Part shown: positions 35,448 through 37,785 of the stretch, one piece after another
Position numbering within the stretch: the stretch's first letter is position 1
Layout: the number at the start of each line of letters is the position of its first letter
Source of the DNA: DASWIG01 sp965371445
Lineage (GTDB): Bacteria; Acidobacteriota; Thermoanaerobaculia; Multivoradales; J023
Assembly: GCA_965371445.1 (NCBI GenBank)
Contig: CBDUYN010000097.1
Coordinates: forward strand, 1-37,785
Length of the DNA stretch: 37,785 nucleotides
Direction: 5' to 3'
The notes under the pieces: model-generated
Databases searched by the model: none
Told to the model about the DNA's origin: nothing
Seen by the model: only the letters and a program-made list of their open reading frames with translations
Made by a program: the position numbers and the translations under genes

Positions 35448-35930
35448 ATGCTCCTCGGCCTCTTGCCACTCGGCGTCGTTCTCGCGGTGGCGATCGCTTT
35501 CACACTTGCTCGCTCGATTCCTCGGCAAGATCCAGCCGTCCGAGATCCCCTGGTTCGGCTCTATCTCCTGGGGCTAGCTTTGCAGTGCCTTCACGTGATC
35601 GAGGAGTTCACCACGGATTTCTATCTGGAGTTTCCGAGGTTCCTGGGCCTGGCGCCGTGGACGCCGGATTTCTTCGTCGCCTTCAACCTGGTCTGGATCG
35701 CGATCTGGGTGCTTTCCGCGATCGGTTTCAGGGAGGGCATTCGGCTGGCGATGGCTCCGATCTGGTTCTTCGCCCTCGGCATGGCCGTCAATGGCGTGGC
35801 GCACCCTGCCCTCGCCCTGGCGGCGGGCGGCTACTTTCCCGGCCTCTGGACATCGCCCCTGGTCGGCGTGCTCGGAGTCGTGCTCTCGACCCGCCTGTTC
35901 GCCGCGACCCAAGGTGGCGTGCCACCCTGA
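35448..35930 (+). CDS. HXXEE-domain membrane protein
   Basis: 160-residue polytopic protein with about four or five transmembrane segments. The HxxEE signature is HVIEE (H49, E52, E53), and a second conserved element NGVAHP (N115, H119) lies in a later helix; both sets could bind metal. This matches the HXXEE family (PF13787). It begins 9 bases after the RNA-ligase stop and is probably co-transcribed. Composition is slightly lower in GC than the ligase. Function is unknown; the sequence does not show a link to RNA repair beyond the shared transcript. Confidence 0.72.
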   Translation: MLLGLLPLGVVLAVAIAFTLARSIPRQDPAVRDPLVRLYLLGLALQCLHVIEEFTTDFYLEFPRFLGLAPWTPDFFVAFNLVWIAIWVLSAIGFREGIRLAMAPIWFFALGMAVNGVAHPALALAAGGYFPGLWTSPLVGVLGVVLSTRLFAATQGGVPP

Positions 35931-35956
35931 TGCAGGGTCTGGGATGCAGGGCCTGG
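35929..35956. repeat. 14-bp perfect-adjacent tandem repeat
   Basis: GATGCAGGGTCTGG (35929-35942) is immediately followed by GATGCAGGGCCTGG (35943-35956), differing at one base. The first copy overlaps the HXXEE stop codon, so the duplication lies just outside the gene. A small slip-duplication is the simplest reading. Confidence 0.6.
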
Positions 35957-35993
35957 AGACGGCAACCTGGAACCGAGGCGGCGGGCCTAGCGA

Positions 35994-36017
35994 TTCAAGT
36001 GTTACACTCAACTTGAA
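35994..36017 (+). promoter_or_regulatory. Palindromic candidate operator before the GNAT gene
   Basis: TTCAAGT (35994-36000) and ACTTGAA (36011-36017) form a perfect 7-bp inverted repeat with a 10-base spacer; within it AGTGT-T-ACACT (35998-36008) is also palindromic. It ends 4 bases before the ATG at 36022, in an AT-rich spot. Such nested symmetry close to a start fits a repressor or MerR-type operator, but no regulator gene is nearby. Confidence 0.4.
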
Positions 36018-36021
36018 AGAA

Positions 36022-36627
36022 ATGACTAAGATACGGATTCTCCAACCCGGCGACGAGGCCGCGCTGGAAGCGTTCTTGCGACCCCGGATCGATTCGTCGA
36101 TCTTCCTCATGAGCAACCTGCGCCGGGCGGACCTGGAGGATCGGGGCGAACATTTCGAAGGGACCGGCCGGCTCCGGGGACGTCGGATCGGGGCGGAAGA
36201 CCTCGATCTCGTCACGGAATGGCGCCTGGCCTATTCCCTGGAGGCCCTGAACGCCGAGGACACCGAAGAGCTGCGAGCCTCCTGCCGCGAGGACATGGAA
36301 AGCTCCCTCTCGCGACGCGACACCTGGGTCCTAGAGGACGACGGCGACCGCGTCGCCTCGAGCTCGTTCAACGCATCGTTGCCGGAGACCGTCCAGGTCG
36401 GCGGTGTGTGGACGCCGCTGGCGAAGCGCGGACGCGGTTACGGCCGGGCGGTGGTGGCCGCCTCGCTCCTCGACGCTCGTGCCGAAGGAGTCGAACGCGG
36501 CGTCCTCTTCAGCGAGGACACCAACGTCTTCGCCGTCCGGGCCTACGAGGCGCTCGGCTTCCGGCGGATCGGCGCCTACAGCCTCGTCCTGTTGCGGGAG
36601 TCGCTTCGCACCTCGCGGGTAGGATAG
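36022..36627 (+). CDS. GNAT-family acetyltransferase with apparent internal deletion
   Basis: 201-residue protein. The C-terminal half is a clear GNAT fold: WVLEDDGDRVA, VQVGGVWTP, KRGRGYGRAVVAASLLDA (acetyl-CoA motif) and NVFAVRAYEALGFRRIG. The N-terminal 46 residues (ILQPGDEAALEAFLRPR, DSSIFLMSNLRRADLEDRGE) also match this family, whose usual members, from memory, are roughly 275-290 residues and have a further N-terminal domain segment of about 80 residues between RGEHFEG and GRLRGRR. Here those blocks abut near residues 47-50 (DNA about 36160-36172), so an in-frame internal deletion is likely. Ribosome-binding site is weak (GAAAGA). The catalytic domain looks intact. Confidence 0.8.
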   Translation: MTKIRILQPGDEAALEAFLRPRIDSSIFLMSNLRRADLEDRGEHFEGTGRLRGRRIGAEDLDLVTEWRLAYSLEALNAEDTEELRASCREDMESSLSRRDTWVLEDDGDRVASSSFNASLPETVQVGGVWTPLAKRGRGYGRAVVAASLLDARAEGVERGVLFSEDTNVFAVRAYEALGFRRIGAYSLVLLRESLRTSRVG

Positions 36628-36655
36628 ACTCCGCCAAAGAAAAAGGAGTTACCTG

Positions 36656-37408
36656 ATGACCGCCGCCCCATCCCCCCGTTCAAAGAGCGCGACCTCGTCG
36701 GTCGTCGTGGGTCTCCTGGCGGCTCTCCTGGCCGTCCTCGGCGTCGTTGGGGCGCACTTCGCCTTCCTGGGGCCCTCCACAGGCCTCGCGCTCTTTTCCC
36801 TGGCGCTCGTTTTCGGGGTGCTTGGGGCGTCGGGTCTTGGCGCCGTGGGACTCTACCGGACGCGACAAAAGGCCGGCCGGCCGCTCGCGGTCCTCGGTCT
36901 GGTGCTGGGTGAGGGGCTTCTTTTCGTCCTCGTGGTCCTCGTCGTCCTTCACTGGGGCAAGCCGCGGATCCACGACGTCACGACCGATCCCGACGATCCT
37001 CCCGCCTTCGGCGAGATCGCGGGCCTGCCGGAAAACGAGGGACGCGATCTTACCTATCCCCACGGCGGTATCGGCGTCCCGGAGCTGCAGCGCGCCGCCT
37101 ATCCCGACCTCGTGACCCTGGAGCTGCCCCTGCCGCCCGGCGACGCCTGGGAGGCGGCGGTCGCCGTCACCGAGGAGCTGGGCTGGTCGCTCGTCTGGTC
37201 GAACCGCGAGCTGGGGACGATCGAGGCCACCGAGAGGAGCAAGGTCTTCCGCTTCGTCGATGACGTCGTGGTCCGCGTCCGCGCGGCGCCGGCGGGCTCG
37301 GTAGTCGACGTCCGCTCGACGTCCCGGGTCGGGCGCAGCGACCTGGGGGCCAACGCCCGTCGGATCCGTGAATTCTTGGAGCGTCTCCGTGCCGCGGCGG
37401 CGCTTTAA
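36656..37408 (+). CDS. DUF1499-domain membrane protein
   Basis: 250-residue protein. Residues 1-100 contain three hydrophobic segments (VVVGLLAALLAVLGVVGAHF; LFSLALVFGVLGASGLGAVG; VLGLVLGEGLLFVLVVLVVL). Residues 105-250 are the soluble DUF1499 domain (PF07386): HDVTTDPDDPPAF, GVPELQRAAYPDL, ELGWSLVWSNRELGTIEATE, FVDDVVVRV and the signature VDVRSTSRVGRSDLGANARRI. AAGGAG precedes the ATG. The family is common in bacteria and plants without a defined biochemical role. It is the last gene of the plus-strand series visible here. Confidence 0.9.
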   Translation: MTAAPSPRSKSATSSVVVGLLAALLAVLGVVGAHFAFLGPSTGLALFSLALVFGVLGASGLGAVGLYRTRQKAGRPLAVLGLVLGEGLLFVLVVLVVLHWGKPRIHDVTTDPDDPPAFGEIAGLPENEGRDLTYPHGGIGVPELQRAAYPDLVTLELPLPPGDAWEAAVAVTEELGWSLVWSNRELGTIEATERSKVFRFVDDVVVRVRAAPAGSVVDVRSTSRVGRSDLGANARRIREFLERLRAAAAL

Positions 37409-37421
37409 CCTCGTTGCGAGG
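37409..37421 (+). terminator. Weak hairpin after the DUF1499 gene
   Basis: CCTCG-TTG-CGAGG starts 1 base beyond the stop and is followed by AGTTGTAGG. Five paired bases and no clean T-run make it only a possible terminator. Confidence 0.25.
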
Positions 37422-37785
37422 AGTTGTAGGATCAGCCGTGCTCACGGTCGATCTGCCAAGAGCGGGAAGGCTTCCAACACCTTCAGCTCCTCAGGCGGGG
37501 CCAGCTCGGGCTCGAACCTTGACGCCCCGCCGACGACATGGAGCCTGCCGGCCACCGAGCTCCCGGCCTGCCAGCCGCGCGAGGTCGGCCGGGTCACTCC
37601 GGCATGCGGCAGATTCGCGGCGTCGGCCTCGTCGCATGGATCGGGACACACGGCCATACTGGGCGATCCAACCCACGGCGTGACGCCTGACGGGTGCCTC
37701 TCTCGTGGGGCGAATCTTGAATTCGCCCGGTTCGTCCCTGTCGTAGGCCGTGTCAAGGGGTGGGAGGAGGGAATTCGGAGCCTTT
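37422..37785. other. Right-edge segment without a convincing gene
   Basis: Only short frames exist. A minus-strand frame, 37756 to 37442, ends in a natural-looking tail (APPEELKVLEAFPLLADRP then stop), which could be the C-terminus of a degraded gene, but the start region (MTRPTTGTNRANSRFAP) is not convincing and no ribosome-binding site is visible. A GGTTCGAGCCC string on the minus strand resembles a tRNA T-arm but its stem does not extend, and no cloverleaf can be drawn. Confidence 0.4.

Noticed and set aside
37510..37545. tRNA gene suggested by a GGTTCGAGCCC string on the minus strand
   Set aside because: The T-arm stem fails after two pairs and no acceptor, D or anticodon arm can be drawn.
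37442..37756. 104-codon minus-strand gene at the right edge
   Set aside because: Only the last 20 or so residues look natural; no ribosome-binding site or recognisable family, so kept as a possible remnant only.

Overview
The window reads as one chromosomal segment of a high-GC (roughly two-thirds G+C by eye), Gram-negative-type bacterium. It encodes signal peptides, a TolC-type outer-membrane protein, an IPTL/sorting-type motif, PEGA and Mucoidy-inhibitor-A-like envelope proteins, and very long Ig-like/beta-helix surface protein genes. This mix, together with the multi-domain signalling genes, suggests an environmental Acidobacteriota (Thermoanaerobaculia-like) or a similar soil or marine lineage. 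That placement is inference; no rRNA or other marker gene is present. No prophage, CRISPR array, tRNA or rRNA is visible.

Layout. (1) 1-494: gene-poor; the first 62 bases carry a short direct repeat that resembles an IS21-type end. (2) 495-3668 (-): exported YVTN beta-propeller/phosphoesterase fusion, divergent from (3) 3894-7270 (+): dipeptide-epimerase-like enolase-superfamily enzyme plus a GT-C membrane glycosyltransferase with TPRs. (4) 7454-9430 (+): single-chain aconitase/isopropylmalate-isomerase-like hydratase with the swivel domain at the N-terminus, meeting tail-to-tail (8-bp overlap) a lower-GC orphan gene at 9423-10562 (-) with a near-consensus promoter. (5) 10653-12598 (-): TolC-family protein, DUF2892 membrane peptide, DUF1640-type coiled-coil membrane peptide. 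(6) 12702-21362 (-): the most distinctive block. A promoter at 21457-21486 drives an 1881-residue exported Ig-repeat/beta-helix protein, then three tail-collar (MdpB-type) proteins, then an acidic DUF6916-like protein, a strong hairpin terminator, a GNAT acetyltransferase and a second DUF6916-like protein. (7) 21506-25961 (-): sensor histidine kinase, Rcp1-type response regulator and REC-PAS-PAS-GGDEF-EAL protein in one tightly coupled operon. (8) 26255-33823 (+): four-gene envelope operon: TPR/NHL protein, PEGA/PDZ protein and two MuiA-like (DUF4139) proteins in tandem. (9) 33862-37408 (+): SRPBCC protein, Rnl5-type RNA ligase, HXXEE membrane protein, GNAT protein with an apparent internal deletion, DUF1499 protein.

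How the genes fit together. Most of the window concerns the cell envelope and its regulation: surface adhesin-like and collar proteins, efflux, lipid-linked glycosyl transfer, envelope PEGA/MuiA proteins, and a c-di-GMP signalling operon directly upstream of the surface-protein operon on the same strand. A c-di-GMP to surface-structure link is attractive from position alone but is not shown by the sequence. The best candidate for an undescribed system is the giant protein / three collar proteins / two DUF6916-like proteins / GNAT block. The second is the four-gene TPR-NHL / PEGA-PDZ / MuiA / MuiA operon.
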